The notes: generated by a model from the letters alone, not told the origin. 64,000 nt of DNA from Bog-532 sp963742865 (GCA_963742865.1 CAVUNW010000026.1:1-64000); one strand, 5' to 3'. Shown: positions 10,485 to 22,033, numbered from the stretch's first letter. Numbers and translations are program-made.

Positions 10485-11261
10485 ATGCGAAATTCAGCTG
10501 ACAACGACCCGCCGCGCCGTCCGGACCAGCGGTTGCCGGCCTACCGGGAGCGCGCCCGCCGCTACGGCCGGGACACGGGCGCGTTCCAGCCCTACCGCCG
10601 TGCGGTCGTGGACACCCTGCCGCTCTCGGCGGGAGACGTCGTGATCGACGTGGGCTGCGGGACCGGTCTGTGCTGTGGCCTGCTACGGGAAAAGGTGGGC
10701 GCGCACGGAGGTGTCGTCGGTATCGAGGAGTCGCCCGAGATGCTGGCGGTAGCCCGCGAGAATGCCGAGCGCGAGGACTGGCGCAACGTCTCCCTGGTCC
10801 AGTCTCCCGCCGAGGAGGCCCGGATCACGAAACGCGCCGACGCGGCGCTCTTCTGTGCCGTGCACGACATCCTGCAGTCCCCGGACGCGCTGCGGAACAT
10901 CATCGGCAGCCTGCGCCCGGGAGCGTGGGTCGCGGCCGGCGGCGGCAAATGGGCGTCGCCGCTCCTGCCCGCCGTCAACGCCTACGTGCGCCAGCAGCAT
11001 GCGCCCTACGTGCGGAGCTTCGACGGATTCGACCGGCCCTGGCGCCACCTGGAGCAGTTCACCGAGGACGTCCGTGTCCGCGACATCGCGTTCGGCGGCG
11101 GGTACGTGATGATCGCCCGGGTGCCGTCCCGGCCGGCCGGGACACCCGGCCGGCCAGGTCACCCGGCCGTCCCGGTCAGGCGGCCGGCCGGAAGCACGGC
11201 GCGGACTCCCCGGGGTCGGCCGGGCGCTGCGCCGCCGCGGGACCGCCGAGGAATTCGGTGA
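10485..11261 (+). CDS. Class I SAM-dependent methyltransferase
   Basis: The SAM-binding motif I is clear (V-I-D-V-G-C-G-T-G-L, residues about 50-60), followed by an acidic motif II (V-V-G-I-E-E-S) and a motif with A-A-L-F-C-A-V-H-D. The first 210 residues form a complete small methyltransferase of the UbiE/ArsM-like type. The last 40 residues are R/P/G rich and lie antisense to the converging hydrolase, so the true C-terminus may be shorter if an indel is present. The substrate is unknown. The ribosome site upstream of ATG 10485 is weak. Confidence 0.75.
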   Translation: MRNSADNDPPRRPDQRLPAYRERARRYGRDTGAFQPYRRAVVDTLPLSAGDVVIDVGCGTGLCCGLLREKVGAHGGVVGIEESPEMLAVARENAEREDWRNVSLVQSPAEEARITKRADAALFCAVHDILQSPDALRNIIGSLRPGAWVAAGGGKWASPLLPAVNAYVRQQHAPYVRSFDGFDRPWRHLEQFTEDVRVRDIAFGGGYVMIARVPSRPAGTPGRPGHPAVPVRRPAGSTARTPRGRPGAAPPRDRRGIR

Positions 11262-12117
11262 TGACCGGCGCGACCTGAGCCGGGCTGTCCACCAGCGCCA
11301 GGTGGCCGCCGCCCGGCACCGTGTGCAGCCGCGCGTCGCGCATCAGCAGGGCCATCAGGGTGTGGTTCACGTGCGGGGTGATCGGATCGTCGTCCCCGCA
11401 GATGAGCAGCGTCGGGTGGCGGATCGCCCACAGCCACGGCAGGCTGGTCCAGCCGAACAGCGGGGCCATCCGGTAGATGGCCGCCTGGATGCTGCGCGGG
11501 CGGCGGATGTGCATGGAGCGGATGAGCTCGGGTTCGGCCCGCAGCCGGCCGCCGAAGATGGTGCCCGCGACCTGCTCCAGCCGCGGCTGCTCGAACGTGC
11601 CCGGCTGCATGAAGAGCCAGAGCGCCGCCGGGTCACCGGGCCAGGAAAAGCCGCCGAGGGACGTGGAGACCAGCACCAGGCGGAGCACCCGGCGCGGATG
11701 GGAGAGGGCCATCTGCTGGGCCACGGCCCCCCCGAACGAGGTGCCGAGCACGTGCGCGGATTCGATGCCGAGCTCGTCCAGTACCCCGGCGCCCACCGAG
11801 GCCAGCCCGGCCATGGTCAGCGGGAGGTTTGGCATGTCCGAGCGGCCGACGCCCGGCGGATCGAAGGCGATGACCTGGTACCCGGGCAGGTACGGATGCA
11901 GGGGCCGCCAAAGCGCGGCCTCCGCCCACAGGCCCGAGTGCAGCAGGAGGGGCTCACCCTCCCCGTAGATCTCGGCGTGGACCCGCAGGCCGCGGATGCG
12001 CAGCTGGCGGTGCGTGATGCCGCCCGCGGGCGGGCGCGCGATCGCCTCGGCGGCCGTGCGGGCGGTGCCGTCGGCAAACGTTCGCACGCTGGCCTCGGCC
12101 GATGTGGCAGGCATCAT
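11176..12117 (-). CDS. phaZ: Alpha/beta hydrolase, intracellular PHA depolymerase-like
   Basis: This is an alpha/beta hydrolase of about 313 residues. The nucleophile serine is in G-T-S-F-G-G-A, the acid in C-G-D-D-D-P-I-T-P, and the histidine in G-G-G-H-L. The stretches V-I-A-F-D-P-P-G-V-G-R-S, G-W-T-S-L-P-W-L and I-F-G-G match the Pseudomonas medium-chain PHA depolymerase family (PhaZ). It would hydrolyse stored polyhydroxyalkanoate to hydroxy acids. The ATG at 12117 has AAGGGG eight bases upstream; an in-frame ATG upstream is also possible. The PHA synthesis genes at 17-26 kb support this role, but a general esterase cannot be excluded. Confidence 0.7.
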   Translation of the reverse strand: MMPATSAEASVRTFADGTARTAAEAIARPPAGGITHRQLRIRGLRVHAEIYGEGEPLLLHSGLWAEAALWRPLHPYLPGYQVIAFDPPGVGRSDMPNLPLTMAGLASVGAGVLDELGIESAHVLGTSFGGAVAQQMALSHPRRVLRLVLVSTSLGGFSWPGDPAALWLFMQPGTFEQPRLEQVAGTIFGGRLRAEPELIRSMHIRRPRSIQAAIYRMAPLFGWTSLPWLWAIRHPTLLICGDDDPITPHVNHTLMALLMRDARLHTVPGGGHLALVDSPAQVAPVITEFLGGPAAAQRPADPGESAPCFRPAA

Positions 12118-12282
12118 GGAGATCCCCTTCGTCATCAGTGCCGTTCTCCCACATGGCACCGATGCGCCAGTTGAAGATCACCCATACAACATGTACCCGC
12201 GCGTAACTTGTTTTACACGCACGAAACGTACTCTGCACGTGCGTCGGCCTTCACACCAGAGGTCTCTAGGCCGTCACCATCA

Positions 12283-12296
12283 GGGACTTTGGTCCC
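12283..12296. promoter_or_regulatory. DosR/DevR-like box upstream of phaZ-like gene
   Basis: GGGACTTTGGTCCC is a 5-bp inverted repeat, GGGAC/GTCCC, with a 4-bp centre. It matches the core of the mycobacterial DosR (DevR) hypoxia box (GGGACTWWAGTCCC) at 13 of 14 positions. It lies about 166 bp upstream of the phaZ-like start on the minus strand, in a 270-bp non-coding gap. Control by oxygen or redox state is inferred. Confidence 0.45.
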
Positions 12297-12387
12297 GTCC
12301 AGCTCTCCGGCGGTCCCCGTGCGCCCCCGGGCCGCAAGCCCTCACGAGGCCCGGCCCCGGGGCCCCGCCCCGGGCGGAATCAGGCCC

Positions 12388-13355
12388 TCAGAACGGCTGG
12401 CCGCCCACGTCGGCCTGGCCGTTGGCCACGAGCCACGTCAGCGCCTCGTGCAGGGCGTCCAGCGTGCTGAACCGCGGTTCGTACCCGAGGGTCTCCCGGG
12501 CCCGGGCGATGCTCGCGGTGATGCTGCGGAACGTATGCTCCCGGGTGGTCTCCGCGTGCCCGCGCCGGCCTGGCGCTCGAACTCCGCCCAGTCCACGAAG
12601 TCGAGCTTGGCCTCCCGGCCGAACCATCCCGCGACCCCGGCCGCCAGCCCGCGCAGCGTCATCGCCTGCTCGGCCACCACGTGGAAGCTGTCCCCGATCG
12701 CGGCCGGCCGGGACAGCGCCCGCTCGAAGGCCTGCGCCACGTCGTCGGCGTGCACGTGGTGCAGGACGCCCAGCCCGTGATCGGGCAGGGCCAGTGGCTG
12801 GCCGGTGGCCAGGGCGGTCCAGACGCCGGGGTCCAGGTTGCCGGCGGGCGTGATGACCGGCCAGCCCGGCCCGCTGATGTGCCCCGGGTGCAGCACGATC
12901 GACGGTACCCCGCCGGCCAGCGTCTCGCGGTGCAGCAGCGCCTCGATCTCGGCCTTGCCGGTGCCGTACTCGCCGTAGGCGGTCCGCGGCTCGTCCTCCG
13001 TGACCGGCACCCGCAGCGCCGGCCCGTGCACCCAGATCGTCCCGCAGTGCACCAGCAGCGGCCGGGACGGGCGGAGCGCGTCCACCAGCTGCTGCGCCGA
13101 CGCCGCGGTGAAGCACACCAGGTCGATGACCACATCGGGATGCAGCGCCGCCACCCGTGCGCCGAAGGTCCCCGCGGCGTCCTCCGCGTCCCGGTCCACC
13201 GCGACCCGCGTGACCGAGTTCCACTGCGGGCTCGGGTGGTACGGCTCGCGGGTCCCCCGGCTCATCGCGGTGACCTCGTGGCCGCCGCGCACCAGCCGCG
13301 GCACGAGGTAACTGCCGATGTGCCCGGTAGCTCCAATGACAACGACGCGGCTCAT
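12388..13355 (-). CDS. NAD-dependent epimerase/dehydratase family protein (one frameshift)
   Basis: This is an extended short-chain dehydrogenase-like protein of about 321 residues. The Rossmann motif V-V-V-I-G-A-T-G-H-I-G-S-Y-L lies at the N-terminus, and Y-G-E-Y-G-T-G-K contains the Tyr-x-x-x-Lys catalytic pair. One extra base near 12565 shifts the frame; joining restores the C-terminal domain ending in T-W-L-V-A-N-G-Q-A-D-V. I chose the ATG at 13355, just before the Rossmann motif, rather than an upstream start. It probably acts on a nucleotide sugar or a small carbonyl compound; the substrate is unknown. Confidence 0.78.
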
Positions 13356-13510
13356 CCTCGGCGATCCCTTCAGCGCAGCGGGCCCGCCACCCGCCGATGC
13401 GGGCGGCACCTCCTGTCATCCTCGCACTGCGCCGTTTGCGGAAGAAACAGCTGTGACCGCACCTGGGCGGCTGGAGGATGGCGAACGTGATCGACATGAG
13501 CGCCTGACGC

Positions 13511-14494
13511 CTACGGTGCGGCCAGGGCCGGGTTGAGCCGGACCAGCCGGACCGGGTTGGTCTCGTCGAGCTCGGCGACGCCTTCCCGCGACTTCACGAA
13601 GTCGGAGAACGTGCGATACCCCAGAGCCCGCTCGCTGAACGACGGGTCCATCCGCCTCATCTGGCTCTTCACCGCCGAGCTGTGCAGCCAGTCCGCGTCG
13701 TCCTTTTCCTGGCCCAGCCGCAGCGCCCGCTCGAGCAGCCTGGTCGCCACCAGCTGCGGGTCTTCGGAATCGGCCTCCGTCTCCTCGGTCTCCTCGACCA
13801 CCGCCGCGGCCGGCCGCCTGCTCCGCCGCGAGCTGCGCGCGGGCGGCGCGCTGCCGGGCTCTTCGGCTTCTGCCGGTTCGCCCGTCGCCGGCCCGGTTGA
13901 CAACGGCGAGGTGCCGGTCGCGGTAATGCCGGGCAGCGCGTCGTAGGTCACGAGCTCGTCGCACGCCGCCGCGAGCGATCTGCTCGTCGATCCGGCGACT
14001 CCCACCCCTACGACGTAACGCCCGAGGCGCCGGCACCGCTGCGCGAGCGCGATGTAATCGGAGTCCCCGGCGACGATCACCACGTGGGTCAGGTCGGGCA
14101 GGCGGAACATGTCCTCGACCGCATCCACGGCCAGCCTGATGTCGGCGCCGTTCTTGGCGTAGGCGGCGGCCGGGAACAGCTGCACCAGGTCCACGGCCCG
14201 GCTGACGAGCTGCCCGCGGTAGTCGGCGTTCACGGGCGCGGACCAGTCCGCGTAGGCGCGGGTCAGCACCAGGGTCCCGAATGATGAGGCGAAGTCGATC
14301 ACCGCGCCGACGTCCACGGTGGCGCGCTGGAGCTTCTCCACGATCTCCGGGTCGGCGGATCTGTCCGCCTTGTTGAACCCGCGCACCTTGTCCCGCTGGA
14401 ACTGGCCCCGCCCATGCACCTGGTCGTAACGGGAGATCACGATGTTGTCGAAGTCGATATAGACGGCCACACGGGTACCGCCAGGGTCGTTCAT
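13511..14494 (-). CDS. NYN-domain ribonuclease-like protein with OST-HTH/LOTUS domain
   Basis: The N-terminal 160 residues form a NYN (PIN-like, LabA/DUF88) domain, with Y-I-D-F-D-N at the start, D-I-R-L-A-V-D near the middle and V-I-V-A-G-D-S-D-Y near the end. These supply the conserved acidic metal ligands. A low-complexity linker of about 70 residues (acidic and arginine-rich) leads to a C-terminal domain of about 75 residues that looks like an OST-HTH (LOTUS) fold. Such proteins are thought to bind and cut structured RNA. Length and order are normal for bacterial members. The target is unknown. Confidence 0.8.
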   Translation of the reverse strand: MNDPGGTRVAVYIDFDNIVISRYDQVHGRGQFQRDKVRGFNKADRSADPEIVEKLQRATVDVGAVIDFASSFGTLVLTRAYADWSAPVNADYRGQLVSRAVDLVQLFPAAAYAKNGADIRLAVDAVEDMFRLPDLTHVVIVAGDSDYIALAQRCRRLGRYVVGVGVAGSTSRSLAAACDELVTYDALPGITATGTSPLSTGPATGEPAEAEEPGSAPPARSSRRSRRPAAAVVEETEETEADSEDPQLVATRLLERALRLGQEKDDADWLHSSAVKSQMRRMDPSFSERALGYRTFSDFVKSREGVAELDETNPVRLVRLNPALAAP

Positions 14495-14628
14495 GCCTGC
14501 TCTTCTCGCCGGGACGCCTTCACGAGGCCAGCCTGCCGGAAAATCAAAGGTGACCGTCAGTTAACACTAGGCAGTCAGCAGAGCGCCGGCCTCACGAAGA
14601 TCAGTATCGCGGGCATGGTGACCCCGCA

Positions 14629-16053
14629 TCAGGTTCCCGGGTGAGCCGCTCCCTCACCTGCTCCGGTGCGTGGGCGGCGGTGCACGACAACACATGCGAT
14701 TACTGCGGCCGCCGCCACCGTCGCCAGTGCGATGAACGGGAATTCGCTGTAAGGCGCCGGCTGGCCGGGCTTGAACAGCTCCACGAACGGGACGATGAGG
14801 GTCAGTGATCCCAGGACCGGGATCGCCACGTGGCGGAAGGGTGAAAACGAGTCCCGGTGGCGGCGCCACATGAACACGGGAAGGGAGATCGTCGTCAGCA
14901 GGTAAACGAAAAGGATCACGATGGTCCCCATCGTCGAGCACTCGGCGTACAGCCCGACGGGGTCCATCGAGCCTGTGTCCCCGCTGATGAGATGGGTCAC
15001 CCACCAGACGGCGATGATCCCGAGCCCGGCGCCCGCCATGACCAGCAGCGCATTGACCGGCGTGCCGTACCGTGGGCTGACGTGGCCGAGCCTGCCCGGA
15101 AGGAGCCCGGTCCGGCCGCCGTCGAAGAGCATGCGCGACTGGGAGTCTGCCCCGGAGACCAGGGTGGCGAGCACGGAGACGATCCCGGCGATCCAGGCCG
15201 CGACGGCCGCTCCGCCGAGATAGTGATCCGCCACGGTCAGGAACGGGACAGACGAGCGCCCGATGGGGGAGACGTCGTAATTGAAGCCGGTGATGGTCGC
15301 GTAGGCGAAGAAGACGAACAGGACGCCCGCGATCGCCACCGAGATGTAGAGGGCCCTCGGCACGGTGCGCGTCGGATCACGGGTCTCCTCGGCTAGCGCA
15401 GGGCCGTTCTCCCAGCCGATGAACATGTAGAGGGCCAGCGGGAAGCCGACGGAAAGGCCGGTCAGCCCACCGGTGAGGTGCGACCAGGAGAACGGGGTGG
15501 CCGACAGATGGCCACGCTGATCGACGAGGACAATGACGCAGACCACGACCATGATGGCCACCTGCACGACCACGGCGGCGCCTACCGCGGTGGTCGACAG
15601 CTTGAGGCCGCGCACCGTCAGCCAGATCGCGCCCGCGGTCAGCACGAGGCTCAACGGCCCCCAGGGAGGATGCCACGCTGTGTAATGCGAGAGGGTCATT
15701 GCCACCATCCCGCCCGACATGGTGAACACCGCCGCGATGGCGACGGTATAGCCGACCGTCACCAGCAGGGCGGTGGCGACCCCTGCTCTGGCTCCCAGCG
15801 CTGTTTCCACATACGTGATGAAGCTCCCCGCCGACGGCTCCGCCCGGGTGAATTCGGCCACCGTGAAAGCAAGGAAGCCGACAGCCACACCGGCGGCCAC
15901 GATCGTCAGCGGCGCGGCGACGCCCGCTGTCACCGCGATGACCCCGAACGCGAAGTAGAAGTCGATGCCCGGCCCGATGTTCGCGACCGTCGAGGCGGTT
16001 ATGTCCGCCGTTCCGAGCTGGCCGGACGTGAGGTGGCCTTCGCCGTCGCTCAC
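14629..16053 (-). CDS. APC-superfamily amino-acid permease
   Basis: This is a membrane protein of about 474 residues with about 12 hydrophobic helices. The first helix carries the APC pattern N-I-G-P-G-I, and helix 6 holds F-I-G-W-E-N with A-L-A-E-E-T, a hallmark of amino acid and polyamine permeases. It would import an amino acid or related organic cation, driven by ion symport or exchange. I chose the GTG at 16053, with GAGGGG five bases upstream; GTG at 16056 is also possible. The substrate cannot be told from sequence. Confidence 0.85.
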   Translation of the reverse strand: MSDGEGHLTSGQLGTADITASTVANIGPGIDFYFAFGVIAVTAGVAAPLTIVAAGVAVGFLAFTVAEFTRAEPSAGSFITYVETALGARAGVATALLVTVGYTVAIAAVFTMSGGMVAMTLSHYTAWHPPWGPLSLVLTAGAIWLTVRGLKLSTTAVGAAVVVQVAIMVVVCVIVLVDQRGHLSATPFSWSHLTGGLTGLSVGFPLALYMFIGWENGPALAEETRDPTRTVPRALYISVAIAGVLFVFFAYATITGFNYDVSPIGRSSVPFLTVADHYLGGAAVAAWIAGIVSVLATLVSGADSQSRMLFDGGRTGLLPGRLGHVSPRYGTPVNALLVMAGAGLGIIAVWWVTHLISGDTGSMDPVGLYAECSTMGTIVILFVYLLTTISLPVFMWRRHRDSFSPFRHVAIPVLGSLTLIVPFVELFKPGQPAPYSEFPFIALATVAAAAVIACVVVHRRPRTGAGEGAAHPGT

Positions 16054-16185
16054 CACATCCCCTCGCCCTGGTTGCTGCCCATCATCACCTCCAGCGACCG
16101 CAGGCGCCGGGACGACGCGGAAGATGACCTTCGGCCCTGCCGCCCGCGGGGGACGTGCCTAGCGTCGAAAGCGGAGGTGATGAAC

Positions 16186-16620
16186 ATGGCCGAGATCGCA
16201 GGCGAGATCGTGATCAGCCGTCCCGTCGAGGAGGTCTTCGATTTCGTCGCCGATGAACGCAACGAGCCAAAATATAACCCCGAAATGAGGCGGCCGTTCA
16301 AGATCACGAGCGGGCCGATCGGCACGGGGACGCGCTTTACGGCGATGCACATGTCGGGTGGCCGCACGGACGTCATGACCATTGAGGTCACCCAGTACGA
16401 CCGGCCGCACCGGCTTGCCTCGCGCACGGTGATGTCATGGGCCGAGATCCGGGGAGCGCTGACCTTTGACGCGGCCGGCGCAGGCACCCGCATGCGATGG
16501 GCCTGGACGGTACGGCCCAAGGGGGCCCGCCGGGTCATGGCACCCATCGTCGGCATTGTCGGGCGGCGTCAGGAGCAGGCCGTCTGGGAAGGGCTGAAGC
16601 ACTACCTGGAGAACCGCTAG
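16186..16620 (+). CDS. SRPBCC-family (polyketide cyclase/START-like) protein
   Basis: This small protein of about 144 residues starts with I-V-I-S-R-P-V-E-E-V-F-D-F-V-A-D and continues with an E-P-K-Y-N-P-E-M motif. That is the normal N-terminus of SRPBCC ligand-binding proteins, which form a helix-grip fold with a hydrophobic pocket. It ends with the long C-terminal helix. The ATG at 16186 follows GGAGG by eight bases; ATG 16180 is too close. It is divergent from the permease. The ligand is unknown. Confidence 0.82.
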   Translation: MAEIAGEIVISRPVEEVFDFVADERNEPKYNPEMRRPFKITSGPIGTGTRFTAMHMSGGRTDVMTIEVTQYDRPHRLASRTVMSWAEIRGALTFDAAGAGTRMRWAWTVRPKGARRVMAPIVGIVGRRQEQAVWEGLKHYLENR

Positions 16621-16722
16621 CGGGCGGCCCCTCATGACGCCGCAGGCTGATATCGCACCGGAAGGCCGCATCCGCGGCGGGGCCTTACCGGCGATTGCCT
16701 CAGGCCAGGCCCGCCGATTCCC

Positions 16723-16866
16723 TTACCGGGGCGAGACCGTCGGCAGGCCCGCGTCCTCTGCCGCTTTGAGCAGGCGGTCGTCGCAGCTGACGATCCCATC
16801 GAGATCCGGGCCCAGGACGTGCGCTGGCCAGTCGGCCGCCGAGGCGATCTCAGGCAATCGTGGTCC
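16723..16866 (-). pseudogene. PIN-domain (VapC-like) C-terminal remnant
   Basis: On the minus strand an open frame of 47 codons (stop at 16723) ends with D-G-I-V-S-C-D-D-R-L-L-K-A-A-E-D-A-G-L-P. This is the usual C-terminal strand and helix of PIN ribonucleases. The upstream part runs into an in-frame TAG with no N-terminal catalytic aspartate. No cognate antitoxin is seen. It looks like the last third of a decayed toxin gene. Confidence 0.55.
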
Positions 16867-16969
16867 CTAGTGGCTGTGATCACAGCCACTCCTGCACACA
16901 AAGCAAGCCGAGCCGCCTGACAGGCGACGCCACCCGGATGTGTGTGTTACGGCGCCGTCCTTCGCGGCG

Positions 16970-18686
16970 TCAGATGACGTCGAAGTCGGGGTATTCAGGG
17001 CGCCACATCGTCTCGTGCACCTGCTGGATGGGATCGGTGAGCGGCTGGCCGGCGAGTCTTTCCGCCGCGGCGGCCTCGGCCACGGCGACCCCGATCGTGG
17101 CCGACACCAGCCGAAGGTTGCTCACCGGGGGCAGCAGCGCGGCGCCCGGCGCACTCGGATCGGTCAGGGACGCGACCGCGTTCGCGGCGGCGGAGATCAT
17201 GCCGACGCTGATCCGGCGGGCGCGGGCGACGGTCACGCCCAGGCCGATCCCCGGGAACACCAGGGCGTTGTTGGCCTGGGCGATCTGGTACCGGCGCCCG
17301 CCGTACTCGACCGGCCGGAACGGGCCGCCCGCGGCGACGAGGGCGCGCCCGTCCGTCCACCGGATCAGGTCGGCCGGGAGGGCCTCGGCCTTCGACGTCG
17401 GGTTGGACAGCGGCATGATGATCGGCCGTTCGGTGTGCGCGGCCATGCTGCGGACGATCGGCTCGGTGAACGCCCCGGCCTGCGTGGACGTCCCGATCAG
17501 CATCGTCGGCGCGACCTTGTCGACCACTTCGGCGAGGCCGATCTGGCCGTAGCGGCCGCGCGGCCAGCCGTCCAGCTCGCCGGGCGAGCGCGCGTACCGG
17601 ACCTGGAAGTCATACCGCGGTCCCGTCCCGCTGGCGCCGAGCAGGCCCTCCCGGTCGACGGCGTAGAAGCGGCCGGTCGCCTCGTCCGGGCTCAGGCCCT
17701 CGCTGATCATGACGTCGCGCATCATGTCGGCGATGCCCAGCCCGGCCGTGCCCGCGCCGTGGATGACCACCCGCTGGTCGCACAGCTGGCCCCCGGTGAC
17801 CCGGATCGCGGCGTACGCGGCCGCCAGCGCGGTGGCCGCGGTGCCCTGCAGGTCGTCATTGAACGTGCAGCACTGATTCGCGTACTTCTCCAGGATGCGC
17901 CGGGCGTTACCCGCGCCGAAGTCCTCCCAGTGCAGACATGGCGTGCGGGAACAGCTTGGTGGCCGCCGTGACGTAGGCGTCGATGAGGTCGTCGTAGCGC
18001 TGGTCGCGCACCCGGGCGTGCCGGTTGCCCAGGTACATCTCGTCGTTGAGCAGCCGCAGGTTGTCGGTGCCGACGTCGAGCATGACCGGGATGACCCGGC
18101 GCGGGTGCATGCCCGCCGCGGCGGTGTAGACGGCCAGTTTGCCGACCGCGATGTCCATCCCGCCCACGCCCTGGTCGCCGATGCCGAGGATGCCCTCCGC
18201 GTCGGTGGCGACGATGAGATCGACGTCGTCCGGGCCCGGGCCGTAGTTGCGGAGCGACTGCTCGACGTCGTCGGGTGCGTCCACCGATAGGTAGACCCCG
18301 CGCGGCCGGCGGAACTCCTGGCTGAACCGCTCGATCGCCTGCCCCACGGTGGGCGTGTAGACGATCGGCAGCAACTCGTCGAGGTGGTCGGCGAGCAGCC
18401 GGTGGAACAGCACCTCGTTGCGGTCCCGCAGGTTGCCCAGGTACACGTTCTTGGCCAGATCGTCCGGCTGCCGCCCGTACTGCGCGTACACCCGCTGCAG
18501 CTGGCTGGCCAGCGTGGTCACCTCGCTGGGCAGCAGGCCCGTCAGCCCGAGGGCCCGCCGCTCCGGAATGGTGAACGCGGTGCCCCGGTTGAGCATCGCG
18601 CTGCTGAGCACCGCGTTGCCCCGCGCGCGGATCCGCACGCGGTATCCGTCGGGCCCGTGGATCAGGTCATAGGGTCGCTCGTACAT
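16970..18686 (-). CDS. maeA: NAD-dependent malic enzyme (one frameshift)
   Basis: Joined over one extra base near 17925, this gives about 572 residues, the normal length for NAD-malic enzyme, which converts L-malate to pyruvate and CO2. The N-terminal domain has the malic signature Y-T-P-T-V-G, and G-D-Q-G-V-G-G-M-D-I supplies metal-binding and catalytic context. F-N-D-D-x-Q-G-T-A follows the break. The Rossmann fold has V-I-H-G-A-G-T-A-G-L-G. The C-terminus has I-M-P-L-S-N-P-T. It is the last gene of a minus-strand set with the phasin genes and could feed reducing power and acetyl units to PHA synthesis. Confidence 0.88.
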
Positions 18687-18796
18687 AGCGGTCGCAGCTT
18701 CCTTGCTGGTGCTGGGGGACGGCCCCATTGTGACCGGCCGTCCTGCACCGGGGCGCCGTCGCCTCCCTAACGAGGATGTTCCGCTACCGCTCCCCG

Positions 18797-19429
18797 TCAA
18801 GACCCTTGATCTTCCGAACGGACCTTGGTGAGACGATTCTGCAGCATGCTGAGCACGTCCGGGCGGGCGGCGTGGGTCTCTTCGTAGCGGTGCAGGGCGA
18901 CGAGGTCCTGCTCGCTCAGGCGGCGCAGCCGGGCCCTGATCGAGCCGAGGGTCAGCCCGTCCCACCCCGGTACCGGCGGTTCTCCCGATGGGGCTCGTTC
19001 GGCCGCTTCGCCTGGCACCGACACCAGGCGTTCTCCGGCCGCCGCCAGTTCCGTAGCAAAATTCGGTACCGGCACGGGAGCTGAGCCGGGCGCGGGCGCC
19101 GTCACCGTCGCGGTGCTGGCCTGCTCCGCGGGCGCGGGCGCCGTCACCGTCAGGGCGGGCGTTGCGGTCACCGGCATTGCGGTCACCGGCGTTGCGGTCA
19201 CCGGCGTTGCGGGCGCGGGCGCGGCGGCCGCAAAGCCCGGGGGCGTGCTGGGCCCCGGCCGCACAGCGGTCCGGCCGGTCCCGCCGAGGACGGATGAGAC
19301 CGAGGCGTCGATCATGGACTCCGTGAGGCGCATCATCAGCCGCGCTGCCTCGAACTGCTTCCTGGCCCACCAGAATGGGTCAGCCCACGGCCAGGGGGGT
19401 CGCGGGACGCGTGTTCCCGTCATGGTCAT
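18797..19429 (-). CDS. PHA granule/lipid-droplet-associated protein (putative)
   Basis: This protein of about 210 residues starts 3 bp after the phasin stop. The N-terminal 50 residues are aromatic and amphipathic (W-P-W-A-D-P-F-W-W). Then comes a long Ala-Pro-Val-Thr linker with repeated T-P-V-T-A units, encoded by 15-bp repeats at about 19163-19212. The C-terminal 50 residues form a helix with L-S-E-Q-D-L-V-A-L-H-R-Y-E and R-P-D-V-L-S-M-L-Q-N-R. Similar tails occur in actinobacterial lipid-droplet proteins, as far as I recall. Granule binding is inferred from the neighbouring phasin and PHA genes. Confidence 0.5.
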   Translation of the reverse strand: MTMTGTRVPRPPWPWADPFWWARKQFEAARLMMRLTESMIDASVSSVLGGTGRTAVRPGPSTPPGFAAAAPAPATPVTATPVTAMPVTATPALTVTAPAPAEQASTATVTAPAPGSAPVPVPNFATELAAAGERLVSVPGEAAERAPSGEPPVPGWDGLTLGSIRARLRRLSEQDLVALHRYEETHAARPDVLSMLQNRLTKVRSEDQGS

Positions 19430-19432
19430 CGC

Positions 19433-19690
19433 CTACTTGGTGCTCTTGAGGCTCTCGGTGGCCGCGGTGCTGGTGGCCACCAGCTGCTTGGCGAACTCAC
19501 GCTGCGCGTTCAGCATCATGGCGGCGAAGTCGAAGACCTGGTCGATGACCTGCTGCGGGTCCACCGGTGAGGCCCCCGGCAGCTGGCCGAAGCTCTGCTG
19601 GAAAGCCTGCGTCCACGCGTTGAACGCGGTCATCATCGTGTCCTGGGTCTGCTTGAACGTCTCAGCGTACTGGTCCTGGGGGGTAGACAT
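19433..19690 (-). CDS. Phasin-like protein
   Basis: This 85-residue amphipathic helical protein resembles short phasins, which coat PHA granules. Features are Q-D-Q-Y-A-E-T-F-K-Q, aromatic residues spaced along the helix (F-N-A-W-T-Q-A-F-Q-Q-S-F), and a C-terminal half with F-A-A-M-M-L-N-A-Q-R-E-F-A-K-Q-L-V. The ATG at 19690 has GGAGG five bases upstream. It is divergent from acsA-phaBAC, so the intergenic region probably drives both sets. The next gene starts 3 bp after its stop. Confidence 0.68.
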   Translation of the reverse strand: MSTPQDQYAETFKQTQDTMMTAFNAWTQAFQQSFGQLPGASPVDPQQVIDQVFDFAAMMLNAQREFAKQLVATSTAATESLKSTK

Positions 19691-20039
19691 GGTGTCCTCC
19701 ATCTGACATGTGGCGTATTCCGTTGCCGTCGACGCTACGCGCCGATACAACCGACGTTACGCGCCAATGCAAACTATGTCAAGCAAGCGCATGACATATC
19801 AAGCATTGGGCCCATCAGCGCACGGATACAGCTACCGGGCCGTGTGTTGTGGAAACCGAAGTTTTCGGGCCACGTGTGTTTCAGCACACGTAGCCGGGAA
19901 GCGTACATAACGGGGCGGTAAAGCCGCTGCCCCGTGTATCACTCCCTAGTCCGGGATCAGCGCGGTCGCGACGGGGCGCCGCCTGCGAGGGTGGCGAGAG
20001 TCGCGCCTGGCGCCTGGCGTCATACGGAAGGAGCCAGCC
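19691..20039. promoter_or_regulatory. Divergent promoter region of the PHA island, with two inverted repeats
   Basis: This 349-bp region separates the phasin set from acsA-phaBAC. TATGTCA at 19775-19781 and TGACATA at 19792-19798 form a 7-bp inverted repeat with a 10-bp spacer, an operator-like layout. ACGTGTG at 19872-19878 and CACACGT at 19885-19891 form a second inverted repeat with a 6-bp loop. The region is noticeably AT-richer than the genes. A PhaR-like or other repressor site is plausible, but no regulator gene is adjacent. Confidence 0.5.
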
Positions 20040-22029
<1,990 letters not shown>

Positions 22030-22033
<4 letters not shown>

